From NCBI RefSeq assembly GCF_023546765.1, contig NZ_CP097484.1:2760001-2824000 (forward strand): a stretch of DNA of 64,000 bases, read 5' to 3'. The notes beneath the pieces were generated by a model. It did no database searches. It worked only from the letters and a program-made list of their open reading frames with translations, and was not told the origin of the DNA. Numbering within the stretch: position 1 is the stretch's first letter; every line of letters starts with the position of its first letter. Both the position numbers and the translations under genes were made by a program. The stretch is from Methylobacterium tardum. GTDB lineage: Bacteria; Pseudomonadota; Alphaproteobacteria; Rhizobiales; Beijerinckiaceae. Shown here in pieces: positions 1 through 9,918 of the stretch.

Positions 1-576
1 GATCGCCCCGGCCAGATCGCCGCCCGCAACCTCGCTTAAGGCGAAGCGCCCCGTGGAGATGTCGACGGCCGCGAGGCCGTAGGCAACGGCGCCCTCCCCG
101 GTCTTGCGGCGGCCGATCGCCAGGAGGAGGTTGGCCCTGGCCGGGTCGAGGAGCCGGTCCTCGGTGATCGTCCCCGGGGTCACGAGCCGCACGACCTCGC
201 GGCGCACCACCGATTTCGGGCCGCGCTTCTTGGCCTCGGCCGGATCCTCGGTCTGCTCGCAGACGGCGACGCGGTGCCCGAGGGCGATCAGGCGGTTGAG
301 GTAGTCGTCGGAGCGCTCGACCGGCACACCGCACATCGGGATCTCGCTGCCCGCGTGCTTGCCGCGCTTGGTCAGCACGATGCCGAGCGCCCGAGACGCG
401 ATCTCCGCGTCCTCGAAGAACAGCTCGTAGAAGTCGCCCATCCGGTAGAACAGCAGGCAGTCCGGATTGGCGGCCTTGATCTCGATGTACTGCGCCATCA
501 TCGGCGTCGCGCCGGCCGGATCCAGGCCGGGGGCGGGCGTCATGTCGGCGGCGGGGCGGACGGCGGTACGGGCCAT
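1..576 (-). CDS. mutS: DNA mismatch repair protein MutS, N-terminal part (cut by window edge)
   Basis: MutS recognises base mismatches and small loops and starts mismatch repair. Only the first 192 residues lie in the window. They contain the mismatch-recognition domain I with the [11 protein letters not shown] motif, whose Phe wedges into the mismatch, followed by the typical IPMCGVP and RVAVCEQ segments and the start of the connector domain. The ATG at 574-576 gives a 26-residue N-terminal tail before the MMAQYIEIK homology block. The gene runs off the left edge, so integrity of the ATPase domain cannot be judged. Identification rests on strong family motifs. Confidence 0.96.
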   Translation of the reverse strand, partial: MARTAVRPAADMTPAPGLDPAGATPMMAQYIEIKAANPDCLLFYRMGDFYELFFEDAEIASRALGIVLTKRGKHAGSEIPMCGVPVERSDDYLNRLIALGHRVAVCEQTEDPAEAKKRGPKSVVRREVVRLVTPGTITEDRLLDPARANLLLAIGRRKTGEGAVAYGLAAVDISTGRFALSEVAGGDLAGAI

Positions 577-620
577 GCCGCCTCTTAGCAGAGCGCCGCC
601 CGCGAATCAGGACACGCACA

Positions 621-649
621 CCGACGCGGCTGGGGAGAAGCCGCGTCGG
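621..649 (-). terminator. Strong stem-loop, probable terminator
   Basis: An 11-bp perfect stem (621-631 paired with 639-649) closes a 7-nt loop. It lies in the gap between the His-rich secreted protein gene and mutS, downstream of the former on the minus strand. There is no clear T-tract, so the terminator role is inferred from position and stem strength. Confidence 0.5.
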
Positions 650-726
650 CGGTGGATGGGTTCATCGCGGACGAGGGACCGGCACGGCGAACGCGTCCAC
701 GGCCGGCGTCGAAGACCTGCCGCGCC

Positions 727-1035
727 TCAGTAGCGCGGGCCGTTCGTGGTGCCGCCCAGGTTCTGCTGGTAGCCGCGCAGGGCGGGATTCTTCGCGTTCG
801 GGTTGCCGTGACGCATGGTGTTGAGCCGGCGCATCCGCCGCTCGTGCCGCGTGGTGTGGTGCCGGTGCATTCGGTGGTGATGCATGCAGTAATGGCGATG
901 CATCACGACGGACTCGACCATGTCGTGGCCGGCGAGGCCGGGCTGAGGCATGGACGGTGCCGCCTGTGCGGTCGCCGCGCCGGCCATCAGGCCGCCGATC
1001 AACAGGCCTGCCGTCAGAAGAGAACGCATAGACAT
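727..1035 (-). CDS. Small His/Met/Arg-rich secreted protein of unknown function
   Basis: A 102-residue protein. Residues 1-25 form a clear Sec signal peptide (MRSLLTAGLLIGG...ATAQA). The mature part has a cluster of His, Met and Arg (MHRHYCMHHHRMHRHH) around residues 45-60 and then a basic tail ending in NGPRY. It has no recognisable enzymatic domain. The His/Met cluster could bind copper, nickel or zinc in the periplasm, but that is inference. It stands alone between two genes and has a stem-loop downstream. Confidence 0.75.
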   Translation of the reverse strand: MSMRSLLTAGLLIGGLMAGAATAQAAPSMPQPGLAGHDMVESVVMHRHYCMHHHRMHRHHTTRHERRMRRLNTMRHGNPNAKNPALRGYQQNLGGTTNGPRY

Positions 1036-1268
1036 GTACGAGTAACTCCGATCCTACCGTATGAGCCACCACCTAAGAGAATGGTCGCAGGGAAGTTCCG
1101 GAGCGTGCAGGAAAAATGAAGCTGTCGATTTCGTCTCTGACGTGGAATGAATTATCGCGTGACGCGTGGTGCCGACATTCGGCGCGGGGGAATTTATAAC
1201 TTAAAAGCGAAGCCAGATGCTTTGTGCAATCTGGCAGCGTATGCCTCTGTCGCGTTCGCCCGTGCTGA

Positions 1269-2126
1269 TCAGGACAGGAAACGCGTCAATTCCAAGTTGA
1301 CGGAATCCGGCTCCTCGTGCGCGAGCCAGTGGCTGGCGCGCTCGTACCAGCGGATCCGGCCCGCGTCGCAGAAGGCGAGGCTCGCCTCCGCGAGGCCGGA
1401 TTGAAGGGCTGTGTCCTGCTTGCCCCAGAGGATGAGGGTCGGGACCCGGACCTGGGCCGGCTCGTCCCGCGGCAGACGCACCAGGGCCCGGTACCAGTTC
1501 AGCATGGCGGTCATCGCGCCGGGCTGGAGCCACGCTTCCACGTAGCGGTCGAGATCGGCAGCCGAGAACGCGCCCGGCCGGCTGGTTGAGGTCAGCGCGT
1601 GCCGGAGGGCGCGGCACCGGTCGGCCGTCAGCAGCCGCTCGGGAAGGCCGGGGAGCTGAAACAGGCCGACATAGACGCTGCGCAGCCACTGGCCGGGATG
1701 GTGCCGCATATACGCGCCGACGATGCCGGGATGCGGCGCGTTGAGGATCGCGAGCCGCTCGATCCGCTCGGGATGGCGGCTGGCCAGCCACCACGCGACG
1801 AGACCGCCCCAATCATGGCCGACGAGCCGGATCGTGGGGAGGCCGTAGGCATCCGCCAGTGCCAGCACGTCGCCGGCCAGCCTGTCGAGGTGGTAGGCGG
1901 AGAGGCCTTGCGGCCTGTCACTGCGATTGTAGCCGCGCTGATCCGGCACGATCACCCGTAAGCCAGCCTCGGCGAGCGGCCCGATCTGGTGGCGCCAGCC
2001 GAACCAGAACTCGGGGAAACCGTGCAGCAGGATGGTCGGCGGGCCGCTCTCCGGACCCGCCTCGGCCACGTGCAGGCGCACCTCCGGCAGAGCGACTTGG
2101 CGAAAGTTCACACCCGCAACGTCCAT
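1269..2126 (-). CDS. Alpha/beta-fold hydrolase, epoxide hydrolase/dehalogenase type
   Basis: A 285-residue soluble hydrolase. The oxyanion-hole motif HGFPEFWFGWRHQ is followed by the nucleophile elbow GHDWGG, where the nucleophile is Asp rather than Ser. That is characteristic of epoxide hydrolases and haloalkane/haloacetate dehalogenases. A C-terminal RASHWLAHEEP segment supplies the catalytic His. The start at 2126 (MDVAGVNF) is preferred because upstream in-frame sequence is Arg-rich and not protein-like. Substrate is unknown. Confidence 0.88.
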   Translation of the reverse strand: MDVAGVNFRQVALPEVRLHVAEAGPESGPPTILLHGFPEFWFGWRHQIGPLAEAGLRVIVPDQRGYNRSDRPQGLSAYHLDRLAGDVLALADAYGLPTIRLVGHDWGGLVAWWLASRHPERIERLAILNAPHPGIVGAYMRHHPGQWLRSVYVGLFQLPGLPERLLTADRCRALRHALTSTSRPGAFSAADLDRYVEAWLQPGAMTAMLNWYRALVRLPRDEPAQVRVPTLILWGKQDTALQSGLAEASLAFCDAGRIRWYERASHWLAHEEPDSVNLELTRFLS

Positions 2127-2185
2127 CCGCTTCGGCGCTCCCTGCTGATCGGCGGAGAACGCCCGCACCCGTGTGGGCGATCCGC

Positions 2186-2353
2186 TTAGAATCCGAGCGC
2201 CGCGCAGGCGCCGGCTTCGGCGGACAGCTGGTCGCGCAGCTCGTCCGGCGAGCTGCGGGTCCACAGGCAGAGCAGCACGAAGGCCGCGCCGTGCAGCAGG
2301 GTCCGGGAGGGCGCGGCGGGGGCCTCGGCCGGAAGGGTGGCGAACTGGGTCAT
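2186..2353 (-). CDS. Small hypothetical protein, 55 aa
   Basis: A short reading frame with a good ribosome binding site (AGGAG, 9 nt before the ATG at 2353). It encodes a central hydrophobic stretch (LLHGAAFVLLCLW) followed by an acidic/basic tail (SPDELRDQLSAE). No family is recognised. It lies between the frameshifted patatin gene and the hydrolase, all on the minus strand, with 101 nt to the patatin stop. The clean RBS and lack of internal stops support it being real. Confidence 0.55.
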   Translation of the reverse strand: MTQFATLPAEAPAAPSRTLLHGAAFVLLCLWTRSSPDELRDQLSAEAGACAALGF

Positions 2354-2454
2354 GGCGCTGGTCTCCTGATTCCGTCTCTGACGGGAGATCGGCGCCCGGC
2401 GCCCGGGGTTACAGGGGCTTGGGACATGCGCGTGCGCTGCCGCACGGGGACACG

Positions 2455-4189
2455 TCAGCGCAGCGGATCGAGCCAGCGCGCCAGGGTGCCGGCGTCGAGG
2501 CCGGCACGCGTCTCGCGGTAGCCGAGCTCGGCCGATTCCCGGAAGCGCGACCACGCCCGCAGGTCGATGCCGGAGAGCTGCGGCTTGAGCACGGCGGTCG
2601 CGTGGGCCGCCGCCATCAGGCTCTGCGCGTCGCTCGAGACCGTCGCGGCGCGCAGCAGCAGCGGCGCGAGGCCGGGCATGGCCAGCGGCGAGCCGATCAG
2701 CTTGCGCACGAGCCGGCCCCTCCAGCCGCGATGGGGCATGTCCTGGAAGGCCCGGTCGCTGCCGACATCGACGGCGAGCACCGGGCCGCGCTCCAGCCCG
2801 GCGGCGACGTCGGCCGGAAGGTTGTTCATCATGCCGCCGTCGACCAGCACGCCCTCGTCGCACAGGACCGGCGGCAGGAGCCCGGGGATGGCGATGCTGG
2901 CCCGCAGCGCCTTCGGCAGGTCGCCCGAGCGATGGACCATTGTGTTCCCGGTGGTCAGGTTCGACGACACGCAGAAGAACGGCAGCCACAGATCCTCGAT
3001 GCGCACGCCGCCGTAGCGCGCCGCTAGGCCGGCATCGACCTTGGCGCCCCGGGTCAGGGCATGGAGCGGCAGGGTGTAGTCGTTGAGCGGGTTGCTGGTG
3101 GCGAAGAATGCCTCGATCTGCGACTGGATCTCCGAGATGGGCCAGCCCATGGCGAGGCTCGCCGCCATGATCGCGCCCATGCTGGTGCCGCCGACGAAGT
3201 CCGGCGCGCAGGCGACCTCGTCCGAGGGCCTTCAGCACCCCGAGATGGGCGAGGCCGCGGGCGCCGCCGCCGCCGAGCACCAGACCCCGGGCCGCGCCGC
3301 TGGCGAGCCGGGCCAGACGGTGGAGGTCGTCCTGCCGTCCGTGGCGGACCTGGATCCGCATCGCGGCCGGCAGCGCCGAGACGGCGGGATGGAGCGGTTT
3401 CGGGCGCCGCACATCGGGATCCTGCCGGATCACCAGGTCCATGCGGATCCAGTCGGAGCGCACCCGCTCTAGGTATTCCGCCGCCCCCGGTCGCGGCGGG
3501 GCGCCGGGCTCGGCGAGCAGCAGCACGTGGTCGCCCCGGCGCTGGCTCTGCCGGCACCAGGGACAGTCGATCTCATGCGCCGCGAAGATCGTACGCGCGT
3601 GCTGGCCCTCGAAGGTCTGGAACCACGCCTCGTCGGCGCCCTCGGGCCAGTCCGTGAGGCAGCCGGTCTCGCCCGGCAGGAGCGCGTCGAAGGCGGCCGC
3701 GAGCTGCCGGGCGAGGATTTCTGGGTTCGGCCCTTCGGTCACCGCCAGGATCGTGAAGATCCGGGGCGCGTGATGCACCGAGTAACCGTCGTAGATCGCC
3801 CGCAGCCGGTCGGCCAGCATGCGGGCGAAGTAGAGGAGCGTCTGCGGATGCTCGGCGATCACCGCCTCGAAGGCGTCGCGGGTCAGCTTCAGCAGATGGG
3901 AGTCGCGCAGGGCCATCACGGTCGCCGCCCGGGGGGCCTCCGACAGCAGGGCCATCTCGCCGAAAGTCTCGGGCGGGCGCAGGCGCGCGATCCGGGTGGG
4001 GCTGCCGTTGTGGTCGCGGGCCGAGACGCCGATTGCCCCGGAGACCAAGGTGTAGAGCGCGTCTCCCGAGGCGCCCTGCTCGAACAGGATCTGGCCGCCC
4101 GGCACCGCGACCGGGACCATGCGGGCCCGGACCGCCGCGGCGGCCGCGGCATCGAGACCGGACAGGAACGGGATCTCGGGCGCGCTCAC
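2455..4189 (-). pseudogene. Cyclic-nucleotide-binding + patatin-like phospholipase (NTE family), frameshifted
   Basis: The N-terminal part is a cNMP-binding domain (GGQILFEQGASGDALYTL, then FGEMALLSEAPRAAT). A linker leads to a patatin domain with the oxyanion loop GGGGARGLAHLGVLKAL. Immediately after that the frame is lost. The next frame continues with DEVACAPDFVGGTSMGA, holding the GTSMG nucleophile motif, and the later DGGMMNNLP motif with the catalytic Asp. Removing one C at 3222-3223 joins both halves without a gap relative to the family. Start is uncertain: GTG at 4189, or ATG at 4285. Either a sequencing error or a recent null mutation. The family hydrolyses lysophospholipids. Confidence 0.85.
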
Positions 4190-4403
4190 CGGTGCACCGC
4201 CGGAGACGCAACGCGGCGCAGCTCTGCCGTCGGTCTCCGCCGCATCGTTCCGTCCCCTCCACGCTCTCCCATTTCGGGCCACCATAGCGCGCCCGCCGTC
4301 AAGCGGGCGCCGCGTGACCGAGCCGCGCATCTGAAACGCCGATGCCTTCGCGCCGCGACGGCCATCCGCTACAGCCGGGCGACAACAAGGCCGGGAGGAG
4401 CGC

Positions 4404-5156
4404 ATGTCGGAAGCAGGTCGGATCGCGATCGTGACCGGGGCGGGGACGGGGGTCGGCAAGGCCGCGGCCCTGGCGCTGGCCGGAGCCGGCTGGCGCGTCG
4501 TGCTGTCCGGGCGGCGGCCCGCGCCCCTCGACGAGACAGCGGCCCAGATCGGCGGTGACCGGGCGCTCGTGGTGCCCACCGATGTGACCGATCCCGATTC
4601 GATCGCCAACCTGTTCGCCCGCACGCGGGCGGAATACGGGCGGCTCGACCTGCTGTTCAACAATGCCGGGATCGGAGCCCCGCCGGTGCCCCTCGAGGAC
4701 CTGCCGCTGGAGACATGGCGGCAGGTGGTCGACACCAACCTCACCGCCCTGTTCCTGTGCACGCAGCACGCCTTCCGGATCATGCGCGACCAGGATCCCC
4801 GCGGCGGCCGGATCATCAACAACGGCTCGATCTCGGCACACGCCCCGCGGCCGAATTCCATCGCCTACACGGCGACCAAGCACGCCGTGACCGGCCTGAC
4901 CAAGGCGACGTCCCTCGACGGCCGTGCCTACGACATCGCCTGCGGGCAGATCGATATCGGCAACGCTGACACGCCCATGGGGGGAAAGATGAAGGCGGGC
5001 GTCCGCCAGGCGGACGGGTCGCTCCGGCCCGAAGCCGTGATGGATCCGGATCACGTCGGACAGGCGGTCCTCACGATGGCGAGCCTGCCGCTCGAAACCA
5101 ACGTGCAGTTCATGACCATCATGGCGACCAAGATGCCGTTCGTCGGACGCGGCTGA
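4404..5156 (+). CDS. SDR-family NAD(P)-dependent oxidoreductase
   Basis: A 250-residue short-chain dehydrogenase/reductase. It has the cofactor motif TGAGTGVG near residue 12, the NNAG structural motif near residue 88, and the catalytic Ser, then YTATK (Tyr-x3-Lys) near residues 153-157. It is complete and of normal classical-SDR length. It is divergent from the patatin gene, so the two probably have separate promoters in the 215-nt gap. Substrate cannot be deduced. Confidence 0.92.
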   Translation: MSEAGRIAIVTGAGTGVGKAAALALAGAGWRVVLSGRRPAPLDETAAQIGGDRALVVPTDVTDPDSIANLFARTRAEYGRLDLLFNNAGIGAPPVPLEDLPLETWRQVVDTNLTALFLCTQHAFRIMRDQDPRGGRIINNGSISAHAPRPNSIAYTATKHAVTGLTKATSLDGRAYDIACGQIDIGNADTPMGGKMKAGVRQADGSLRPEAVMDPDHVGQAVLTMASLPLETNVQFMTIMATKMPFVGRG

Positions 5157-5767
5157 GCCGCCGCTCCTGTCCCGCTATGCGGACCACATGATCCGCATAG
5201 CGATGCTTCCCGGGCTGCCGCCGGGCCCTTGAATCCGGGCCCGTCCGGCCCGTTCATCCCGACAGGTTTGAGATTCGGGCGAGCAGTCCCGACTCGACAA
5301 CCGGCGGCTTGCACAAATCCCGAACCGCGAACGTCCCGGTCCAGCCGCACGCTGATCACGGGCGCGCCGACCCGCGTCAGACGCCATCCACAGGCGGCCG
5401 CTGCGAGGCCAGCCCCGCATGCCCACGATTGACGACCGTTTTCATAACTCATACAAATAAGAGAACGAAGAACGGTCGGGACCCAACCCGGTGTCATCGG
5501 AGAGGGAAAACGCCGACTGCACACCGTCTCAACCGGCAATGCTGCACCGTGCTGATGTGTGCGATCGACGATTTGCGACGATCTTCGTGAATATATCTGC
5601 TGTCGATGTAAGTCGTTCTGCAGAGAAGAGCGCGTATATAACGATAAGTCTGGGGCGCGTGATGATCGATCTCGGATTTTAACCGAGTGTCCAAGTCGGC
5701 GTTGATCCGGTCGACGGTTCTGAAGTTTTACCGCAGGTCCGGAAAAGACAGCAAGAACGGGGGAGCC
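5157..5767. other. Intergenic leader region upstream of chvE
   Basis: A 611-nt gap. No convincing gene was found: the short open frames lack ribosome binding sites and protein-like composition. The right third (about 5570-5680) is distinctly AT-richer than its surroundings, so it is the likely promoter/operator region of the chvE operon. No specific regulator site was recognised. Confidence 0.4.
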
Positions 5768-6841
5768 ATGATCGCCAAACCAATGTTTCTCAAGTTCGTC
5801 CTGGGCGTCTCACTCCTGAGCGCGCTGGCCGCGCCGGCGGCGCGGGCGGCCGGTGGTGATCCGATCGGCGTCGCCATGCCGACCAAATCGTCGCAGCGCT
5901 GGATCGACGACGGCAACAACATCGTGAAGTTGCTCCAGGCCAAGGGCTACAAGCCGGATCTGCAACATGCCGACGACGACATTCCGACACAGCTCGCGCA
6001 GATCGAGAACATGCTCACGAAGGGCGTGAAGCTGCTGGTGATCGCCTCGATCGACGGAACCACGCTCAGCGATGTGCTGGCAAAGGCGAGCGAGCGCGGC
6101 GTGAAGGTCATCGCCTACGACCGCCTGATCAAGGGAACACCGAACGTCGATTATTACGCCACGTTCGACAACTACAAGGTGGGGGTTCAGCAGGCGACCT
6201 CTATCGTCGACGCGCTCGGCCTGAAGGACGGGAAGGGACCGTTCAACATAGAGCTGTTCGGTGGCTCGCCCGACGACAATAACGCATACTTTTTCTACGA
6301 CGGCGCCCTGTCGGTGCTGAAGCCCTACATCGATGCCAAGACGCTCGTCGTGCGCTCGGGCCAGTTCGGCATGGACAAGGTATCGACGCTGCGCTGGGAT
6401 CCCGCGACCGCGCAGGCCCGGATGGATAACCTGCTCTCGGCCTATTACGGCAACGCGCATCTCGACGCGGTGCTCTCGCCCTATGACGGCATCTCCACCG
6501 CCATCATCTCGTCGGTGAAGAGCGTCGGCTACGGCTCCGGCAATGTGAAGCTGCCGGTGGTCAGCGGCCAGGATGCGGAGCTGCAGGCGGTCAAGTCGAT
6601 CATCGCGGGCGAGCAGACGGCGACGATCTTCAAGGACACGCGCGAACTAGCCAAGGTGACGGTCGCGATGATCGACGCGATCGAGGCCGGCCGGCAGCCC
6701 GAGATCAACGACGCCAAGACCTACAACAACGGCAAGAAGGTCGTCCCGTCCTTCCTGCTGACGCCGGTGATCGTCACCAAGGCCAATTGGAAGCCGGCCC
6801 TCGCCGACACCGGCTACTACACCCTCGACCAGCTCAAGTGA
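5768..6841 (+). CDS. chvE: Multiple-sugar-binding periplasmic protein ChvE
   Basis: A 357-residue periplasmic-binding protein of type 1 (ribose/galactose-binding fold). It has a Sec signal peptide in residues 1-27 ([18 protein letters not shown]). The mature protein begins with [14 protein letters not shown], the conserved start of ChvE-type aldose binders. A GGGGGAG ribosome site just before the ATG at 5768 supports this start over an ATG-like codon at 5687. It delivers monosaccharides to the GguA/GguB importer encoded downstream. In Agrobacterium ChvE also senses sugars with VirA; no such partner is seen here. Confidence 0.93.
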   Translation: MIAKPMFLKFVLGVSLLSALAAPAARAAGGDPIGVAMPTKSSQRWIDDGNNIVKLLQAKGYKPDLQHADDDIPTQLAQIENMLTKGVKLLVIASIDGTTLSDVLAKASERGVKVIAYDRLIKGTPNVDYYATFDNYKVGVQQATSIVDALGLKDGKGPFNIELFGGSPDDNNAYFFYDGALSVLKPYIDAKTLVVRSGQFGMDKVSTLRWDPATAQARMDNLLSAYYGNAHLDAVLSPYDGISTAIISSVKSVGYGSGNVKLPVVSGQDAELQAVKSIIAGEQTATIFKDTRELAKVTVAMIDAIEAGRQPEINDAKTYNNGKKVVPSFLLTPVIVTKANWKPALADTGYYTLDQLK

Positions 6842-6936
6842 GCGCGGCGGCCTGCGCCACCCCGTCCGAACCTGTCTCCGCGCCGGTGCCGCCGGCGCGG
6901 GCAGAATCCTGTGCAGACCGAGCCGGAAGGGGTCGC

Positions 6937-8472
6937 ATGCAGCCCGTCCTCGAAATGCGGGGAATATCCAAGACGTTTCCCGGCGTCAGAGCCCTCAACG
7001 ACGTCAATCTGAGCATCGCACCGGCCGAGATCCACGCCCTGGTCGGCGAAAACGGCGCCGGCAAGTCGACGCTCATGAAGGTCCTGAGCGGAGTGTATCC
7101 GCACGGGTCCTACGAGGGCGAGATCACCTACGAGGGACAGCCCGGCCAGTTCCGCGACATCTCCGACAGCGAGCGCCGGGGCATCGTGATCATCCATCAG
7201 GAACTGGCTCTGGTCCCGTTCCTGTCGATCGCCGAGAACATCTTTCTCGGCAACGAGCCCGCCCGCTTCGGCATCATCGACCAGGACCGGGTCTATGCCC
7301 GGTCCCGGGAGCTGCTGGCCATGGTCGGCCTTGCCGAGAATCCCGACACCCTCGTCACCCATCTCGGCGTCGGCAAGCAGCAGCTCGCCGAGATCGCCAA
7401 GGCGCTGTCCAAGAAGGTCAAGCTGCTCATCCTCGATGAGCCGACCGCGAGCCTGAGCGAGACGGACAGCGAGGCGCTGCTGCAGCTACTCCTCAGCTTC
7501 AAGGCCCAGGGCATTGCGTCGATCCTGATCTCGCACAAGCTCAACGAGATCTCCAAGGTCGCCGACCGGATCACCGTGCTGCGCGACGGCACCACTGTCG
7601 AGACCCTCGACTGCCGGAACGGCGGCATCGGCGAGGATCGGATCATCCGCGGCATGGTCGGCCGCACGATGGCCAACCGCTACCCGGTCCGCGAGCCGCG
7701 GATCGGTGACGTGCTGATGGAGGTGGAGGGCTGGACGGTCCACCACTCCGTTCATGCCGAGCGGGCGGTCGTACGCGATGTCAGCCTGTACCTGCGCAGG
7801 GGCGAGATCGTCGGGATCGCCGGCCTGATGGGATCCGGCCGGACGGAACTCGCCATGAGCGTCTTCGGCCGGTCCTACGGCCAGGGCACCAGCGGGATTG
7901 TCCGCATCGAGGGCCGGGAGGTCGATGTCTCGACGATCGACAAGGCGATCGCGGCGGGCATCGCCTACGTCACCGAGGACCGCAAGCAGCTGGGGCTCGT
8001 GCTCGGCGAGGACATCACCAAGAACACCACGCTCGCCAACCTGCCCGGAGTCTCCACCGCCGCGGTCATCGGCGAGGATGCGGAGCACCGAGTCGCGAAT
8101 GCCTACCGCTCGAAGATGCGCATCCGCTCCTTCGGCGTGGGCCAGCAGACCGTGAACCTGTCGGGCGGAAACCAGCAGAAGGTCGTGCTCAGCAAATGGC
8201 TGTTCACCCAGCCCAAGGTGCTCATCCTCGGCGAGCCGACGCGCGGCATCGATGTCGGGGCCAAGTACGAGATCTACAGCATCATCAACGAGCTGGCCGA
8301 GGGCGGCCGGGGCGTCCTGATGATCTCGTCCGAGATGCCCGAGCTGCTCGGCCTGTGCGACCGCATCTACGTCATGAACGAGGGGCGGTTCGTGGACGAG
8401 TTCCAGCGCGCCGAGGCCAGCCAGGAAGCGATCATGCGCGCGATCATGCGCTCCAAGGAACTGAACGGATGA
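6937..8472 (+). CDS. gguA: Monosaccharide ABC transporter ATP-binding protein (GguA/MmsA)
   Basis: A 511-residue protein with two fused ABC ATPase domains, as usual in sugar importers of the CUT2 class. Domain 1 has Walker A GENGAGKS (residues 37-44) and Walker [12 protein letters not shown]. Domain 2 has a degenerate Walker A (GLMGSGRT), the signature LSGGNQQK and the Walker B region [11 protein letters not shown]. The Gly where Asp is usual in that last motif is a single-base difference (GGC for GAC) and deserves checking. It is in an operon with chvE (95 nt upstream) and overlaps gguB by 4 nt. Confidence 0.93.
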   Translation: MQPVLEMRGISKTFPGVRALNDVNLSIAPAEIHALVGENGAGKSTLMKVLSGVYPHGSYEGEITYEGQPGQFRDISDSERRGIVIIHQELALVPFLSIAENIFLGNEPARFGIIDQDRVYARSRELLAMVGLAENPDTLVTHLGVGKQQLAEIAKALSKKVKLLILDEPTASLSETDSEALLQLLLSFKAQGIASILISHKLNEISKVADRITVLRDGTTVETLDCRNGGIGEDRIIRGMVGRTMANRYPVREPRIGDVLMEVEGWTVHHSVHAERAVVRDVSLYLRRGEIVGIAGLMGSGRTELAMSVFGRSYGQGTSGIVRIEGREVDVSTIDKAIAAGIAYVTEDRKQLGLVLGEDITKNTTLANLPGVSTAAVIGEDAEHRVANAYRSKMRIRSFGVGQQTVNLSGGNQQKVVLSKWLFTQPKVLILGEPTRGIDVGAKYEIYSIINELAEGGRGVLMISSEMPELLGLCDRIYVMNEGRFVDEFQRAEASQEAIMRAIMRSKELNG

Positions 8473-9698
8473 GCGAGATCTCTGTGAGCAAGGCCATGAT
8501 CCGTCTGACCGAACCCCTTCCGGGCACCAAGGCCGCGGGCGAGCCGCAGGTCCGGCGCGGGCGCTTGGCGATGGCACAGCTGCGCGATTACGGCCTGGTC
8601 TTCGCCCTGGCGGTGATCACCCTGTTCTTCGAGTATGCCACCGGCGGCGTGCTGTTCCAGCCGCTGAACCTGACCAACCTCATCCTGCAGAACAGCTACG
8701 TCGTCGTGATGGCGCTGGGAATGCTGCTGGTCATCGTGGCCGGCCATATCGACCTGTCGATCGGCTCGGTGGTCGGCTTCGTGGGCGCGCTCGCGGCCCT
8801 TCTGATGGTCCGATTCGGCTTCGATCCATTCACCGCCACCGTCCTGTGCCTGGCGGTCGGTGCGGCGATCGGCGGGCTGCAGGGCTACTTCGTTGCCTAT
8901 CTCGGCATTCCGAGCTTCATCGTCACGCTCGCCGGCATGCTGGTGTTCCGGGGCCTGACGCTGGCACTCCTGCAGGGCGCCTCGATCGGGCCGTTCCCGG
9001 AAGTGTTCCAGCTTCTCGCCAAGGGCTTCCTCGCCAACTTCGCCGGCCCCTGGACCGCCCTGCTCATCGCGCTCGCCCTGTCGCTGATCCTCGTCGGCCT
9101 GAACGGGCGCCGCCGGGCCGCGCGGCTCCGCAACGGCGGTGAGGCCGAATCCTGGGCGGCGTTCATCTTCCGCAACGGCATGACCACAATCGTGATCCTC
9201 GCCTTCGCGTATCAGATGAGCGCCTATCGCGGCCTGCCCAACGTGCTGTTGGTGATGTTCGCGCTGGTGATGCTCTACCGCTTCGTCACGACCCGCACGA
9301 CGATCGGGCGGCGGATCTACGCGCTCGGCGGCAACATCAAGGCCGCACGGCTTTCAGGCATCAGGACCGAGCGGCTGACCTTCCTGACCTTCGCCAATAT
9401 GGGCGCGCTGGCAGGCCTCGCGGGCATGATCTTCGCCGCCTGGCTCAACACCGCGACGCCGAAGGCCGGCGTCGGGTTTGAGCTCGACGTGATCGCGGCC
9501 TGCTTCATCGGCGGCGCCTCGGCGTCCGGCGGCATCGGCAAGGTCTCAGGCGTCGTGATCGGCGCGTTCATCATCGGCGTGATGAACAACGGCATGTCCA
9601 TCCTAGGCATCGGCGTCGATTACCAGCAGGTGATCAAAGGGATCGTCCTGCTCGCCGCCGTTTGCCTCGACGTCTACAACAAGAACAACCGAGCCTGA
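8469..9698 (+). CDS. gguB: Monosaccharide ABC transporter permease (GguB/MmsB)
   Basis: A 409-residue inner-membrane permease of the BPD_transp_2 family. It has about ten hydrophobic segments starting at residue 40 ([19 protein letters not shown]) and the family motif [17 protein letters not shown] near residue 95. A long cytoplasmic loop rich in Arg interrupts the middle, as in GguB/XylH proteins. Its ATG overlaps the gguA stop (ATGA), so the two are translationally coupled. It forms the channel for sugars delivered by ChvE. Confidence 0.93.
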   Translation: MSEISVSKAMIRLTEPLPGTKAAGEPQVRRGRLAMAQLRDYGLVFALAVITLFFEYATGGVLFQPLNLTNLILQNSYVVVMALGMLLVIVAGHIDLSIGSVVGFVGALAALLMVRFGFDPFTATVLCLAVGAAIGGLQGYFVAYLGIPSFIVTLAGMLVFRGLTLALLQGASIGPFPEVFQLLAKGFLANFAGPWTALLIALALSLILVGLNGRRRAARLRNGGEAESWAAFIFRNGMTTIVILAFAYQMSAYRGLPNVLLVMFALVMLYRFVTTRTTIGRRIYALGGNIKAARLSGIRTERLTFLTFANMGALAGLAGMIFAAWLNTATPKAGVGFELDVIAACFIGGASASGGIGKVSGVVIGAFIIGVMNNGMSILGIGVDYQQVIKGIVLLAAVCLDVYNKNNRA

Positions 9699-9711
9699 GG
9701 GCCTGCACAAT

Positions 9712-9744
9712 CCGATCCCGTCCGCTTCGCGCGGATGGGATCGG
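9712..9744 (+). terminator. Stem-loop after gguB, probable terminator of the chvE operon
   Basis: A GC-rich inverted repeat (CCGATCCC...GGGATCGG, extended inward by GTCCGC/GCGGAT) starts 14 nt after the gguB stop. No T-tract follows. Position and stem length support a transcription stop. Confidence 0.55.
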
Positions 9745-9918
9745 CACAGCGCAGATACGTCTTTGCGAGCGAAACGACACGATCCAGCGGCGCCAAGTCC
9801 CTGTAATGCTGCGTTCCCCGGACCGCTTCGCTCCGCGCTATGAACCCATCGGCGAGAACGCCGGGGATGATCCGGCGGCCCCTTGAACCGTCGGATCGGG
9901 CGCCGCCGGCCGAACCGC

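Noticed and set aside
2186..4861. A very long minus-strand open frame of 891 codons
   Set aside because: It strings together the upstream region, the first half of the patatin gene, an out-of-frame stretch and the 55-residue gene. Protein homology changes frame in the middle, so it is not one gene.
5157..5767. Short open frames in the gap before chvE
   Set aside because: No ribosome sites, poor composition and overlap with each other on both strands.
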